From: SIG701 sp045577175
GTDB lineage: Bacteria; Bacillota; Clostridia; Oscillospirales; CAG-272
Assembly: GCA_045577175.1 (NCBI GenBank)
Contig: JAZNHT010000022.1
Coordinates: 1 to 64,000, forward strand
Reading direction: 5' to 3'
DNA length: 64,000 nucleotides
In this document: positions 14,882 to 23,655 of the stretch, piece after piece
How the letters are laid out: each line of letters begins with the position of its first letter
How positions within the stretch are numbered: the first letter of the stretch is position 1
Notes under the pieces: model-generated
Told to the model about the DNA's origin: nothing
The model's database searches: none
The model's input: only the letters and a program-made list of their open reading frames with translations
Position numbers and translations under genes: made by a program

Positions 14882-16894
14882 TTATCCCATCATGCTCTCG
14901 CCGAGCTGTGTCATCGTGTACGGCATATCCCCGTTATACATAAACGCGCCCGTCAGGCGGATGTCGCGCGAGGAGGCACCAACGTACACGTCGTACCGTC
15001 CGTTTTCCGCCACCCAATCGTGCAGAGTCGTATTGTAGTACGAGAGATCATCCGCCGTCAGCTTGAACGAAACCGTGCGGCTCTCGCCTGCCTTGAGGAA
15101 CACCTTTTCGAACTTCTTCAATTCCTTAATCGGACGCGGCACGGTGCAAATCGGATCGCCTACGTAAAGCTGAACGACCTCCGCGCCGTCGCACGCCCCC
15201 GTATTCGTAAGCGTGAACGACACGGTCAGATCATCCGAAACGGTGAGATTGTCATACGCAAATTCCGTGTACGAGAGTCCGTGTCCGAACGGATACAGAA
15301 TCTCCTCGGGATGCTTGTCGTAGTATCGGTAGCCGACATCGAGGCGTTCCTTGTATTCGATGAACATTCCGTTGCCCGGGTATTCGAGATCGCGGCGCAT
15401 ACACGTCGGGAACGTCTCGGACAGCTTGCCCGACGGATTCACAATACCCGTCAGCACATCCGCAATCGCGCCGCCTGCCGCTTCACCGCCAAGCCACATC
15501 TCCGCAACAGCATCCGCCTTCTTCAAAGGCTCGCCGAAGATCAGCGCACCGCCGTTTTGCAGAACGACCGCCGTCTTTTTGCCGGCGCGCTGTACCGCCT
15601 GCAGAAACAGCTCAAAATTCTGATTCAGCAAAGCCGTGCGTCGGTCGAATTTCTCCGTATCCTCCGATACCATCGATCCCATAAAGAAGAGCACGAGATC
15701 GGCATCCGCAACCGCCTGTACAAGCGCACCCGTCTTCGGCCAGAGCATTTCGGCGGAAAACGAGTCCTTCCTGTACGCTTCAAAATACGCAATCTCCACA
15801 CCGGGGAGGCGTTTTTTCAATTCCGCCAGCGGTGAATCCGTATATTCCGCGCGCTGGAGCACCTCGGCTGATCCCTGTCCGCTGACCAGCGGCTTGTCCG
15901 CATACTCGCCGACCACGGCGATTTTTTTGTATTTCTCCGCCGTAAGCGGCAGTACCGCGCCGCTGTTTTTCAGAAGCACCGTGCCGTCCGCGGCGATCTC
16001 CTTCGCAATTTCATGCTGGCGATCGCGGTCGTAGGGGATCAAAGCAGGCTTCTCGCGCAGGACAAAGCGGAGCACACGGCGCACCGCCCGATCGATGTCC
16101 TCCATGGTAACCGTTCCTAAGTCAAGTCCTGCCTGCACGTCTGCGGTATTGGCAGATGTGTACGGCTGACGCATATCCAGTCCTGCGGCAAAGGCGCGCG
16201 GTGCATCGTGGACTGCCCCCCAGTCGGAAACGACCACGCCCTCGTAGCCCCAGTCCTCCTTCAAAATCTCTGTAAGCAGACGGCGGTTTTCCGATGCCCA
16301 TACGCCGCCGATTTTGTTATACGAGCACATAACGGTATCGGGTTCGGATTTCTTCACAGCGATCTCAAACGGCTTCAGATAAATCTCGCGCATCGTTCGC
16401 TCGTCCGTCTCAACGCTTATGTACTCGCGGTGCTCTTCCTGATTGTTCATGGCAAAATGCTTGAGCGAAGTGGCTACGCCCTTGGACTGCACGCCGGAAA
16501 TGTAGCCTGCGGCAAGCTCACCCGCAAGAACGGGATCCTCGGAAAGATACTCGAAATTCCGTCCGCAGAGGATATGCCGCTTTATATTGATGCCGGGACC
16601 GAGGAGCGTTCCGATCCCGTGATGAATACAGTCATCGGCGAGTGCCTCGCCCATTTTGCGTGCAGTTTCCACGCTCCACGTGGAGCCGAGGAGACAGAGA
16701 TTCGGGAAATGCGTGCAGTTTTTCTCCGCATCTGCGCGGACACCGTGGGGACCGTCCGCAAAAGCAACCGGCTCAATGCCGAGGTGGGGAATCGGGATTG
16801 TACCCATGTTCGGCATCGGTGCACCGCAGATGAGCTTCGTTTTTTCCTCAAACGTGAGCTCGGAGAGAATTTTCTCGATTTTTTCGTTGGTCAT
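14882..16894 (-). CDS. Beta-glucosidase, glycoside hydrolase family 3
   Basis: 670 aa with no signal peptide, so cytoplasmic. The N-terminal (beta/alpha)8 barrel carries KHFAMNNQE and the catalytic nucleophile Asp224 in VVSDWGAVHD; the alpha/beta sandwich domain follows (about 310-540); the C-terminal fibronectin-III-like domain (about 570-655, VQLYVGDP and GESRTVSFKL) completes the GH3 thermostable-beta-glucosidase architecture. It removes beta-linked glucose or related sugars from oligosaccharides. GGGAGG lies 6 nt before the start. It is a single gene, and the lone sugar-ABC ATPase at 8.1 kb could help import its substrates, which is inference. Confidence 0.93.
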   Translation of the reverse strand: MTNEKIEKILSELTFEEKTKLICGAPMPNMGTIPIPHLGIEPVAFADGPHGVRADAEKNCTHFPNLCLLGSTWSVETARKMGEALADDCIHHGIGTLLGPGINIKRHILCGRNFEYLSEDPVLAGELAAGYISGVQSKGVATSLKHFAMNNQEEHREYISVETDERTMREIYLKPFEIAVKKSEPDTVMCSYNKIGGVWASENRRLLTEILKEDWGYEGVVVSDWGAVHDAPRAFAAGLDMRQPYTSANTADVQAGLDLGTVTMEDIDRAVRRVLRFVLREKPALIPYDRDRQHEIAKEIAADGTVLLKNSGAVLPLTAEKYKKIAVVGEYADKPLVSGQGSAEVLQRAEYTDSPLAELKKRLPGVEIAYFEAYRKDSFSAEMLWPKTGALVQAVADADLVLFFMGSMVSEDTEKFDRRTALLNQNFELFLQAVQRAGKKTAVVLQNGGALIFGEPLKKADAVAEMWLGGEAAGGAIADVLTGIVNPSGKLSETFPTCMRRDLEYPGNGMFIEYKERLDVGYRYYDKHPEEILYPFGHGLSYTEFAYDNLTVSDDLTVSFTLTNTGACDGAEVVQLYVGDPICTVPRPIKELKKFEKVFLKAGESRTVSFKLTADDLSYYNTTLHDWVAENGRYDVYVGASSRDIRLTGAFMYNGDMPYTMTQLGESMMG

Positions 16895-16985
16895 ACAAGT
16901 CCTCCCGGGGAGATTTTGTTACTGGGTGCATTGTATCACAAAAACGGCACGCGGTCAAGGTATATGCGAAAATTCAGCCAAAAAG

Positions 16986-17022
16986 ACAAAGATGCCGCAC
17001 CGTAAGGTGTGACATCTTTGCA
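16986..17022 (-). terminator. Terminator of the SHOCT membrane operon
   Basis: AAAGATG / CATCTTT outer stem and CGCACC / GGTGTG inner stem with loop GTAA; the - strand tail is GTCTTTTTGG. Confidence 0.75.
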
Positions 17023-17029
17023 GAAAAAA

Positions 17030-17794
17030 TTATTCCATACTGTTTTTCAAGCATATCATACGCTGCTGCTTGTAATCCTCTTCGGTGAGCTCACCGGAGT
17101 CGAACTGACACTTGAGCTTTTGCAGCTGCTGTGCAAGAGCCTCCGCTTTATCCGTGCGCCCCATTCGCGGCGGCGCATCCGCAAGCGTATGGATACCCAT
17201 GAACACAAAGCAAGCGATAATCACAACGGAGTACAGAATAGAATCCCAGTATACCTGCCAATAGGAAAAATAAGGATAATGCTGCAAGTTATTAACCAAA
17301 ACCAAAATTCCCCATGCTGCCAGTCCGAAAAACGGCGCACTGAACCACTTTTTCCACGTCGGATACAGATACGTAAACGCCAGCAGTGCGAGAACCAAAA
17401 ACAGCTCTACCCAGTTTGGCCACAAGCTAAAGTAGTACTCCGCATACTCCCAGCCTCTCCACAGAAAATTGCAAACGAGCGATAAAAACCACGCGGCACA
17501 ACCGAGATAGGCAAACACCTTTTTCCGTCCGTACAGTCTCCAGTACGCAAAGAAAAACACAAACAAGCCCCAAAAAACACTCATCAAAAAAAAAGGAAGA
17601 GAATCGCTTAGTTTATCCATCATGGATTCCATCATGTAATCTTTTCCGTACCACCGAACTTTCCGCGCCCAGTCCTCAAAAAAGCCGTCAAATCGCTGGC
17701 TTAAATACGAAATTCCCCAATACAACCGCAAAATCACGCAAACGGCGGCGGAGATAAGAACGCCGTAATGCAGCACCTTCGTTTTCGTATTCAT
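17030..17794 (-). CDS. Multi-span membrane protein with C-terminal SHOCT domain
   Basis: 254 aa, not recognised by name. It has about six hydrophobic segments (near 9-29, 62-88, 92-112, 123-142, 150-170, 188-208) and then a cytosolic tail ending in a SHOCT motif (QFDSGELTEEDYKQQRM). The start overlaps the stop of the 112-aa upstream gene by 4 bp, so the two form one operon controlled by the promoter at 18172-18200. SHOCT domains often occur at the ends of membrane or phage-related proteins and may mediate oligomerisation. Function unknown. Confidence 0.72.
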   Translation of the reverse strand: MNTKTKVLHYGVLISAAVCVILRLYWGISYLSQRFDGFFEDWARKVRWYGKDYMMESMMDKLSDSLPFFLMSVFWGLFVFFFAYWRLYGRKKVFAYLGCAAWFLSLVCNFLWRGWEYAEYYFSLWPNWVELFLVLALLAFTYLYPTWKKWFSAPFFGLAAWGILVLVNNLQHYPYFSYWQVYWDSILYSVVIIACFVFMGIHTLADAPPRMGRTDKAEALAQQLQKLKCQFDSGELTEEDYKQQRMICLKNSME

Positions 17795-18129
17795 TTGCGC
17801 AGTGCCTTCTCGTATTCTTCCTCGGTGATAACACCGTTTTGCAACAGCTTATCCAGGTGATTGCTATACGCATCCGCCTTATACCCGGGCTCTGTGCGTC
17901 CGAGAGACAGCTTTTGTGCAATGATCCACGTCTGATCGACCAGTTCTCCAAATCCGTACAGGAGAAACGAGCCGATCCAGGCACCCAGTGCGCCCAACAC
18001 ACCTGTCAGTATGCCTGCAAGAGGACTCGCCTCCATAGTCACCAGTCCTATAATCGCCGACGCAATGATTCCGAGCCATGCAATAACCGCTGCCAGATTT
18101 TTGATTTTCTTTCCGATTTCGTTAAACAT
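17791..18129 (-). CDS. Small membrane protein with SHOCT-like C-terminus
   Basis: 112 aa. Two hydrophobic segments are visible (about 11-31 and 38-60, IGSFLLYGFGELVDQTW after the second), and the C-terminus DKLLQNGVITEEEYEKALRK is SHOCT-like. AAAGGAGA lies about 8 nt before the ATG. First gene of a two-gene operon; the promoter spacer holds an inverted repeat that is probably the operator of the divergent XRE gene at 18226. Confidence 0.75.
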   Translation of the reverse strand: MFNEIGKKIKNLAAVIAWLGIIASAIIGLVTMEASPLAGILTGVLGALGAWIGSFLLYGFGELVDQTWIIAQKLSLGRTEPGYKADAYSNHLDKLLQNGVITEEEYEKALRK

Positions 18130-18147
18130 AGAAATGTCTCCTTTCCA

Positions 18148-18200
18148 TTTATCCCAAAATGGGATAAATCAATTATACCAAAGCGGTATAATAAAGTCAA
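18148..18200. promoter_or_regulatory. Divergent promoter and paired operators of the SHOCT/XRE locus
   Basis: On the - strand, TTGACT (18195-18200), 17 bp, TATAAT (18172-18177) drives the SHOCT pair. Its spacer is filled by TTATACC-N5-GGTATAA (18173-18191), and a second palindrome TTTATCCC-N5-GGGATAAA (18148-18168) covers the start region. A TATAAT at 18187-18192 on the + strand could serve the repressor gene. Confidence 0.75.
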
Positions 18201-18225
18201 GAGTTTTTAAGAAAAAGGGGAAATT

Positions 18226-18429
18226 ATGGAGTTTCGTCTGAAAGAGCTGCGGAAGGAACGGGGAATATCGCAAGTCAAGCTCGCGCTGGATTTGCACATG
18301 AATCAGAACTCCGTAAGCCGTTACGAAACGATGGAGCGTGAGGCTGACTACGAAACACTGGTGAAATTCGCCGATTATTTTGACGTATCGCTCGATTATC
18401 TGCTCGGGCGGACAGACAAACAAAAATAA
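18226..18429 (+). CDS. Small XRE-family repressor
   Basis: 67 aa, a lone Cro/cI-type helix-turn-helix (ISQVKLALDLHMNQNSVSRYE) ending in FDVSLDYLLGRTDKQK, the usual end of such one-domain regulators. The AGGGG site lies about 6 nt before the ATG. Divergent from the SHOCT membrane pair and likely to bind the palindromes at 18148-18191. Very similar in size and role to the XRE genes at 14.3 and 34.5 kb. Confidence 0.85.
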   Translation: MEFRLKELRKERGISQVKLALDLHMNQNSVSRYETMEREADYETLVKFADYFDVSLDYLLGRTDKQK

Positions 18430-18461
18430 AGCATTGAACGGGATGTTCAATGCTTTTTGTT
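18430..18461. terminator. Bidirectional terminator between XRE and chrA genes
   Basis: AGCATTGAAC / GTTCAATGCT stem (18430-18439, 18445-18454) with TTTTTGTTT on the + strand. Confidence 0.85.
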
Positions 18462-19039
18462 TATGCCCCGATCGGGTACAAAGCCATCCCGAGGACGGCG
18501 GAGATGAGGATCAGCACAATGGGGGAGACCGGCTTCTTTCGGATTTTTTTAAGGAGAATACCGGCAGCGGCGACGGCGGCAAAGATCACAATTCCGCAAA
18601 CATCGGCCGTGAGGGCATCCCCGATCTTACCGATACCCAGAAGGGTGCTGAGGAAAAGCGTGCCGGCGACAGCCAAAATCAGTCCGATCACGCACGGGCG
18701 CACACCGCCGAGAAACGCCTGAACAGGCGCATAGCGAAGCAGATTTTTTACAAAAGCGGCGATCAGCAGAATAATCACAAACGACGGAAGCACGATTCCG
18801 AGCGTGGCGAGCGCCGCGCCAAAAAATCCGCCCTCGCCCGCCCCGACGAACGTGGCAATATTGACCGCGATCGGTCCCGGCGTCGATTCCGCCACGGCGA
18901 TCATGTTGAGAAGCTCCTCCTCCGTCATCCAGCCGTGACCGAGCACCTCCTCACGGATAAGCGAGATCATGCCCATACCGCCGCCGAAGGAGACGGCACC
19001 GATTTTCAAAAACGTGAGAAACAGCGTGAGAAGGATCAT
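18461..19039 (-). CDS. CHR-family (chromate) transporter, half-size, second subunit
   Basis: 192 aa with about six hydrophobic segments. MILLTLFLTFLKIGAVSFGG and the AVAESTPGPIAVNIATFVG block are the CHR/ChrA signatures. Firmicutes often have two half-size CHR proteins encoded in tandem that together make one carrier; the pair here differs from one another as expected. The start overlaps the upstream chrA-like stop by 4 bp. The true substrate may not be chromate. Last gene of the operon starting at 23612. Confidence 0.88.
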   Translation of the reverse strand: MILLTLFLTFLKIGAVSFGGGMGMISLIREEVLGHGWMTEEELLNMIAVAESTPGPIAVNIATFVGAGEGGFFGAALATLGIVLPSFVIILLIAAFVKNLLRYAPVQAFLGGVRPCVIGLILAVAGTLFLSTLLGIGKIGDALTADVCGIVIFAAVAAAGILLKKIRKKPVSPIVLILISAVLGMALYPIGA

Positions 19040-19620
19040 TTTCGCTCCTCCTTTTCTTTGCGGAGCTTGCCGATCAGATAGGCAAACAAGCCGACGAAGC
19101 CGCACAAAAGAATCCACAAAACGGTGGAAAAACGCACGGCGAACAAGGAGGTCAGAAGCATGGAAAGAACCGTCACGGAGAAAATCACGATATGCATCGG
19201 GGTATGCTTGACGCTCTTGAGCATCTTCAATCCGGCAGAGAGAATCAGCCAGACGACGCACACCTGAATCCCGCGAAACGCATAAGCGACATAGGTGAGA
19301 GAAAGAAACGCATCAAAAAACAAAGAGATCGCGTACAGGACACAGAAGGACGGGAGCACGACGCCCACGGTTGCCGCGGCAGAGCCGATCAATCCCGCGT
19401 TTTTGTAGCCGATATACGTGGCGCAGTTGATGGCGATCGGTCCCGGCGTTGATTCCGCAATCGCAACGATGTCCAGAAATTCGTCCCTGTCCAGCCAGCC
19501 CCGTTTCGTCACAAATTCCGCCTCAAGCAGCGCGATCATGGCGTATCCGCCGCCAAACGTGAACGCGCCGATCTTCAGAAACGCGAGAAGCAAAGACAGT
19601 ACAACCCTGCTTTTTTTCAT
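19036..19620 (-). CDS. CHR-family (chromate) transporter, half-size, first subunit
   Basis: 194 aa. SLLLAFLKIGAFTFGGGYAM at the N-terminus and AIAESTPGPIAINCATYIG in the middle match the CHR family, with about six membrane segments and a charged C-terminus (LRKEKEERK). Start at 19620 overlaps the rsmF stop by 4 bp. Partner of the next gene. Members move chromate or sulfate in some bacteria; in gut Clostridia the substrate is unproven. Confidence 0.88.
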   Translation of the reverse strand: MKKSRVVLSLLLAFLKIGAFTFGGGYAMIALLEAEFVTKRGWLDRDEFLDIVAIAESTPGPIAINCATYIGYKNAGLIGSAAATVGVVLPSFCVLYAISLFFDAFLSLTYVAYAFRGIQVCVVWLILSAGLKMLKSVKHTPMHIVIFSVTVLSMLLTSLFAVRFSTVLWILLCGFVGLFAYLIGKLRKEKEERK

Positions 19621-20981
19621 CTTTTCAGTCTCAGTCCTTTCGGGTAGTGATTCTTTGCCCGTCCGCCGCTGACCTTGACACCGCCGACGGGACATCCGTG
19701 CACGGTGACGACCGCCCATCCGTTCTCCGCCGATACGGCGATCTCCTCCCCGTGCAGATAGGCGGCAAGGGTATCCGGATCGTCCGCAAGCTCGATTTTT
19801 CGCTTGAACGATTTGCCCATCGCCATGAAAAGCTGGTGATGCGGCTGGACGTAATTTCCTCTTGCCTCACCGATTGTGACACCGAGGCAGAACGCCGTCC
19901 CGTGCGGCACGGGGAAATCGGGCGTGAAATACGCGGGATTTCCGTTGTACATCGTGACGTGATCGCGGTCATATTCTGTGAGTGTCTCGTCAAGAAACGC
20001 GAATACGCACGGCGGGATTTTCTCCTTTTTCACGGGCGTGCTCTTCCCTTTTCGGGATTCGCCCGGCTGAGCCGTGCTGTGCAGCACCGCCATAAACTGC
20101 CCCTCGCCGCGTCCCGTGTGCGGATAAAACCTGCGCGCATCGTGCAGATTCGGGCACAGGCATCCGTCAAAGGAGATGCCGTCCGCGGTATGCGCACGCA
20201 CGCAGTCACGCACGGGCACCAGCTCAAATTCGGGATGGCGCGTAAGAAACGCGTCCACGGTCATCTCGTTTTCCTCGGGAGAGAACGTGCACGTCGCGTA
20301 CACGATATATCCGCCGTCCTTGAGCGCACGGGCGGCGTTGTCGAGAATCTCCGCCTGGCGGGCGGCGCACACGCGCACGTTCTCCTCGCTCCATTCGGGG
20401 ATCGCGTTTTCCTCTTTTCGGAACATTCCCTCGCCGGAGCACGGCGCGTCCGCCATAATCAGATCGAACGTTTTCGGGAATCTTTCCGCGATCTGCTCCG
20501 TCGTCAGGCACGTCGTGACCGTGTTCGTAAGTCCGAGCCGTTCCACGTTGCCTGTGAGGATGCGGCATCTGGACGGGATGATTTCGTTTGAGACGAGCAC
20601 ACCGTTTGCGCCGAGCTTGTTTCTGAGCTGGGTACTCTTCCCCCCCGGTGCGGCACAAAGATCGAGCACCTTCCACGCAGGATCGATCTCCACGCACTCC
20701 GCAGGTGCCATCGCCGCCGGCTCCTGCACGTAGATCATCCCTGCATGATGAAACGGGTGATTGCCGATCCCGTCATAGTTAAAATAATATCCGTTTTCGA
20801 CGTAAGGGATTCTCTCCGACGGAATGTCGCTGATTTTTTCAAAATCCTCTGCGGAGATTTTATCTGTATTGACGCGGAACGCACGCACGGGCGGCTCATC
20901 CAAAGCGGCAAGATACGCAGAAAAACCGTCGCCGAGCAGCTTGCGCATCCGTTTTTCGTATGCTTCGGGCAAGGTAATCAT
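19617..20981 (-). CDS. 16S rRNA m5C methyltransferase, RsmF/RsmB-like
   Basis: 454 aa. The N-terminal NOL1/NOP2/Sun-type region leads into an SAM-binding fold (VLDLCAAPGGKSTQL), the DAPCSGEGMFRK motif with a catalytic cysteine, and TCTFSPEENE with the second cysteine. The C-terminal extension (about 300-454, ending GGRAKNHYPKGLRLKR) fits the PUA-like RNA-binding region of RsmF/YebU. It should methylate a cytosine of 16S rRNA using SAM. The start overlaps the rsmE stop by 4 bp. Confidence 0.9.
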   Translation of the reverse strand: MITLPEAYEKRMRKLLGDGFSAYLAALDEPPVRAFRVNTDKISAEDFEKISDIPSERIPYVENGYYFNYDGIGNHPFHHAGMIYVQEPAAMAPAECVEIDPAWKVLDLCAAPGGKSTQLRNKLGANGVLVSNEIIPSRCRILTGNVERLGLTNTVTTCLTTEQIAERFPKTFDLIMADAPCSGEGMFRKEENAIPEWSEENVRVCAARQAEILDNAARALKDGGYIVYATCTFSPEENEMTVDAFLTRHPEFELVPVRDCVRAHTADGISFDGCLCPNLHDARRFYPHTGRGEGQFMAVLHSTAQPGESRKGKSTPVKKEKIPPCVFAFLDETLTEYDRDHVTMYNGNPAYFTPDFPVPHGTAFCLGVTIGEARGNYVQPHHQLFMAMGKSFKRKIELADDPDTLAAYLHGEEIAVSAENGWAVVTVHGCPVGGVKVSGGRAKNHYPKGLRLKR

Positions 20982-21733
20982 TGTCCGTCCTCCGAAAGCT
21001 GCATCTCGGCATACAGCATACACATACCGAGCGCGGTGATTGCCGCCGTCTCCGTGCGCAGAATCCGCTTGCCGAGGGAGATCGGGACACCGCCAGCCTC
21101 CACCGCCGCGGCGACCTCTTTTTCCTCAAACCCGCCCTCCGCGCCGATCAGGATGCCGACCGTCATCCCCGGGCGGATTTTTTCAAGGGCATCCCTTGTC
21201 GCCTTCATACCGTCCTTGTTCTCGTACGGAACGAGGAGCACGTCCATCTCTTTCGCCCGTGCCATCGCTTCCTTATAGGAAAGCACATCGGACACCTCGG
21301 GGATCGCGTTTCGCTTGCTCTGCTTCGCCGCGCTCTCCGCAATCGCCTGCCAGCGTGCACGCTTCTGCGGCTTTTTCTTCTCATCCAGCTTCACGACACA
21401 GCGGTGCATCTCCACGGGAATGATCTCTGCTGCCCCAAGCTCGACCGCTTTCTGAATAATCAGCTCCATCTTGTCGCTCTTCGGCAGTCCCTGCAAAAGG
21501 ATGAGCCGGATCGGCAGATTCGTGTCGCGGCAATTCTCCTCGAGAATCTCGCAGACGACCGTTTCGCCATCAAAGCGCGTCAGACGGCAGAGCGAGCCTT
21601 TCCCGTCCGCGCTTACGAGAAATTCCTCCCCGATACGCATACGGAGTACGTTTTTGATATGGTTATAATCCGCGCCCGTGATGCGGTAGCAGTCGCCGAC
21701 GCGATTTGATTCATCGGTAAAAAAGTTGTACAT
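20978..21733 (-). CDS. rsmE: 16S rRNA m3U1498 methyltransferase
   Basis: 251 aa, typical RsmE length. An N-terminal PUA-like part (MYNFFTDESNRVGDCYRITG) is followed by the SPOUT fold with SDKMELIIQKAVELGAAEI, the QSKR block, and the SAM-binding knot GILIGAEGGFEEKEV ... SLGKRILRTETAAI. GGAGG lies 4 nt before the ATG and 11 bp separate it from the preceding gene. Upstream in-frame codons belong to that preceding gene. Confidence 0.95.
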   Translation of the reverse strand: MYNFFTDESNRVGDCYRITGADYNHIKNVLRMRIGEEFLVSADGKGSLCRLTRFDGETVVCEILEENCRDTNLPIRLILLQGLPKSDKMELIIQKAVELGAAEIIPVEMHRCVVKLDEKKKPQKRARWQAIAESAAKQSKRNAIPEVSDVLSYKEAMARAKEMDVLLVPYENKDGMKATRDALEKIRPGMTVGILIGAEGGFEEKEVAAAVEAGGVPISLGKRILRTETAAITALGMCMLYAEMQLSEDGQ

Positions 21734-21743
21734 AATTCCTCCG

Positions 21744-22799
21744 TCATTCTTCCTCGGCAGGGAAATGCAGAACGCTTCGCGCCGCACCCCCGTGCATAAG
21801 CTCCGCCGTTTTGAGAAAAGCGTCCACCGCCTCCGTATCCGCGTCGGCGCGCACGGCAACGCCCCACGGGAACTCTCCCTCAATCAGGGAAAATCCAGCC
21901 AAGGCGGAGAGCAGATCGCGCCCGGCGTGACCGCGCTCGCCCTTCTTTTCAAACTGCGCATCGATCGCCGCGTACACACGCGATCCGAACGGTGCGGCGC
22001 ACTGATACGCCACGCGAAGCGCGGTCACGTACTCCTCCGCAAACCGTTCCAGCGGTGCGTCCGCCATCCCGTTCACGTCACAGCCGACTGCGATGCCCGC
22101 AGGGCGGTATCTCTCCGCTAAAAACGCAACGAACGCGCGGAAATACGCGCACCCCGACTCGCGCACCGTATCAAAGCGTGCGTACTCCGCCTCCGTGTCG
22201 GACGGGTGCGCGACCGCCTCCCAAAATCTTTCGGAGGCACGAATGATCCACTCCCGTGCGTTCACAAGCACAAGCGTCACCGCCGCCCCTGCCGCAGAAA
22301 GCGGTCGGATGCAGTCATCCAGATAGTCCGCCGCCGCACGGCGCACGTAAAAATCGCGCCCGTCCATGCGGAAGTAGAGCGTATTATCCCCCTCCGGATA
22401 CGGCATAAGCAAATCGGTGAGGCTTACAAACACCGCCGCACTCTTTACCCCGTCCGCGAGCACGGCAGGCACGTCCTCCGTATCCCAAACGACTGTCTCC
22501 ACAGCCGTCCGCGCACATCCGATCACGGGCGCGTCCGCAACCGATTCGACATATTTTTTGCCGCCGACCTCGCCCGATGCATCCGTAACGACATAGCGGC
22601 AGGTGATTCCGTCTTTACCCGACAGACGGCGCGGAACTGTGAAAAAAGCCCCCGTGACCGTCATCGAAAGGGAGCAAAGCTCGCCCTCCTCACCGACAGC
22701 GGCAGGAAACAGAGACACGCGGATCTTATGCGCATCCGCGGGCGCATCCAAATGAAAAACAATCTCGCCGCCGACAGCGGTGACGGAAATAATTTGCAT
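21744..22799 (-). CDS. Hypothetical protein, possibly DUF5722-like with a TIM-barrel core
   Basis: 351 aa, no signal peptide. The N-terminal part (1-about 95) looks like a beta-sandwich (IISVTAVGGEIVFHLDAP). The later part has alternating strands and helices (VTLVLVNAREWII, AYFRAFVAFLAERYRPAGIAVGCDVNGM) that recall the glycosidase-like barrel of DUF5722 proteins, but no catalytic pair can be assigned. AGGAGA precedes the start, 10 bp after the zinc-ribbon gene. Assignment to the DUF is tentative. Confidence 0.5.
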   Translation of the reverse strand: MQIISVTAVGGEIVFHLDAPADAHKIRVSLFPAAVGEEGELCSLSMTVTGAFFTVPRRLSGKDGITCRYVVTDASGEVGGKKYVESVADAPVIGCARTAVETVVWDTEDVPAVLADGVKSAAVFVSLTDLLMPYPEGDNTLYFRMDGRDFYVRRAAADYLDDCIRPLSAAGAAVTLVLVNAREWIIRASERFWEAVAHPSDTEAEYARFDTVRESGCAYFRAFVAFLAERYRPAGIAVGCDVNGMADAPLERFAEEYVTALRVAYQCAAPFGSRVYAAIDAQFEKKGERGHAGRDLLSALAGFSLIEGEFPWGVAVRADADTEAVDAFLKTAELMHGGAARSVLHFPAEEE

Positions 22800-22809
22800 A
22801 TGTATCTCC

Positions 22810-23436
22810 TTAAAACAGATTCAAAATCACGGCAGCAGCGGAAAGGCACCCGAGCACGAACACCGCGTATTTCAAAACCTTCATAAAGCCGAGCGCAAAG
22901 TCCGACGGCGACGTATCGTGTCCAAACCACAAACGGTACCGAAGCGTGGAGAGAAACCACACGAGCTTCGGTATAAGAAACATCGCTGCCGCCACACCGA
23001 AGAAGAACGCACCGAACAAGCCGTACAGAAGCGCCCTCTCAAGCGACTCGGACTCTCTGATTACGGCAACCGTCGCGGCATCCGCTTCGAACAGGTCATC
23101 GATCCACACGAAATCCTTCACACCGCTTCCGTCGTCAATCCGCCCGACCGAAATAAACAGCTCCGATTTGATCGCATCAAGCCGTGCGCCGCTGATCCAA
23201 ACGGACATCAAACACAGTACCGCAAGCACGATGCTCACGATACCGAGCACCCTCTCATGCACGGGGACGTGGAAATCCTCCATCCGATCTCCCATTGTGT
23301 CGAGCTTGTCGGTAAACGCCGCCTCGGTGCGCGCTTTTTCCGCTTCACTGAGGCTGTCGCCGAGGAGCGCGCCGCAGTCGATGCACAAACTTCTCCCGTC
23401 CGACTGGACCGCGCCGCATTTCACACATTTTTTCAT
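22810..23436 (-). CDS. Zinc-ribbon membrane protein
   Basis: 208 aa. The N-terminus has two CxxC knuckles (CVKCGA and CIDCGA, residues 4-25) forming a zinc ribbon. Hydrophobic segments follow at about 63-83, 135-158 and 186-206. A hydrophilic domain between the first two spans should face outside or the cytosol depending on orientation. It is the first gene after the yybP-ykoY-like leader, so it may respond to manganese. No family function is known to me. AAGGAG lies 7 nt before the ATG. Confidence 0.72.
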   Translation of the reverse strand: MKKCVKCGAVQSDGRSLCIDCGALLGDSLSEAEKARTEAAFTDKLDTMGDRMEDFHVPVHERVLGIVSIVLAVLCLMSVWISGARLDAIKSELFISVGRIDDGSGVKDFVWIDDLFEADAATVAVIRESESLERALLYGLFGAFFFGVAAAMFLIPKLVWFLSTLRYRLWFGHDTSPSDFALGFMKVLKYAVFVLGCLSAAAVILNLF

Positions 23437-23477
23437 ACGTATCTCCTTAATATATATTCACAGCGGTACGTACCGAA

Positions 23478-23612
23478 ATAAAGAAAGACTTTCATCACGG
23501 ACGGACACCGTCTGCAATAAAAGTCTTGTTCGCTAAAGCTCGTATGCCACGGGCGATTGCCGTCCTGACGAAGCATACAGCACGGTCAAACCGTGCAACT
23601 ACTCCCTTTTAC
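23478..23612 (-). ncRNA. yybP-ykoY-like (manganese) riboswitch leader
   Basis: Read on the - strand, the leader has GGGAGTAG near its 5' end (about 23600), a hairpin GCACGG/CCGTGC, an arm TGTATGC...GGCATACGAG, and the conserved closing segment TTTAGCGAACAAGACTTT (about 23522-23540). These match the yybP-ykoY aptamer as I know it. AAGACTTT can alternatively pair with AAAGTCTT (23485-23492) to form a terminator followed by TCTTTATTT, a normal expression platform in which Mn2+ binding lets transcription continue. A covariance-model search would be decisive. Confidence 0.75.
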
Positions 23613-23618
23613 GGGGAT

Positions 23619-23647
23619 ATTATACCATATCCCCCGCGCTTTGTCAA
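23619..23647 (-). promoter_or_regulatory. Promoter of the riboswitch-led operon
   Basis: TTGACA (23642-23647), 17-bp spacer, TATAAT (23619-23624); transcription would begin near 23612, just before the aptamer. Confidence 0.88.
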
Positions 23648-23655
23648 GGGAAACC

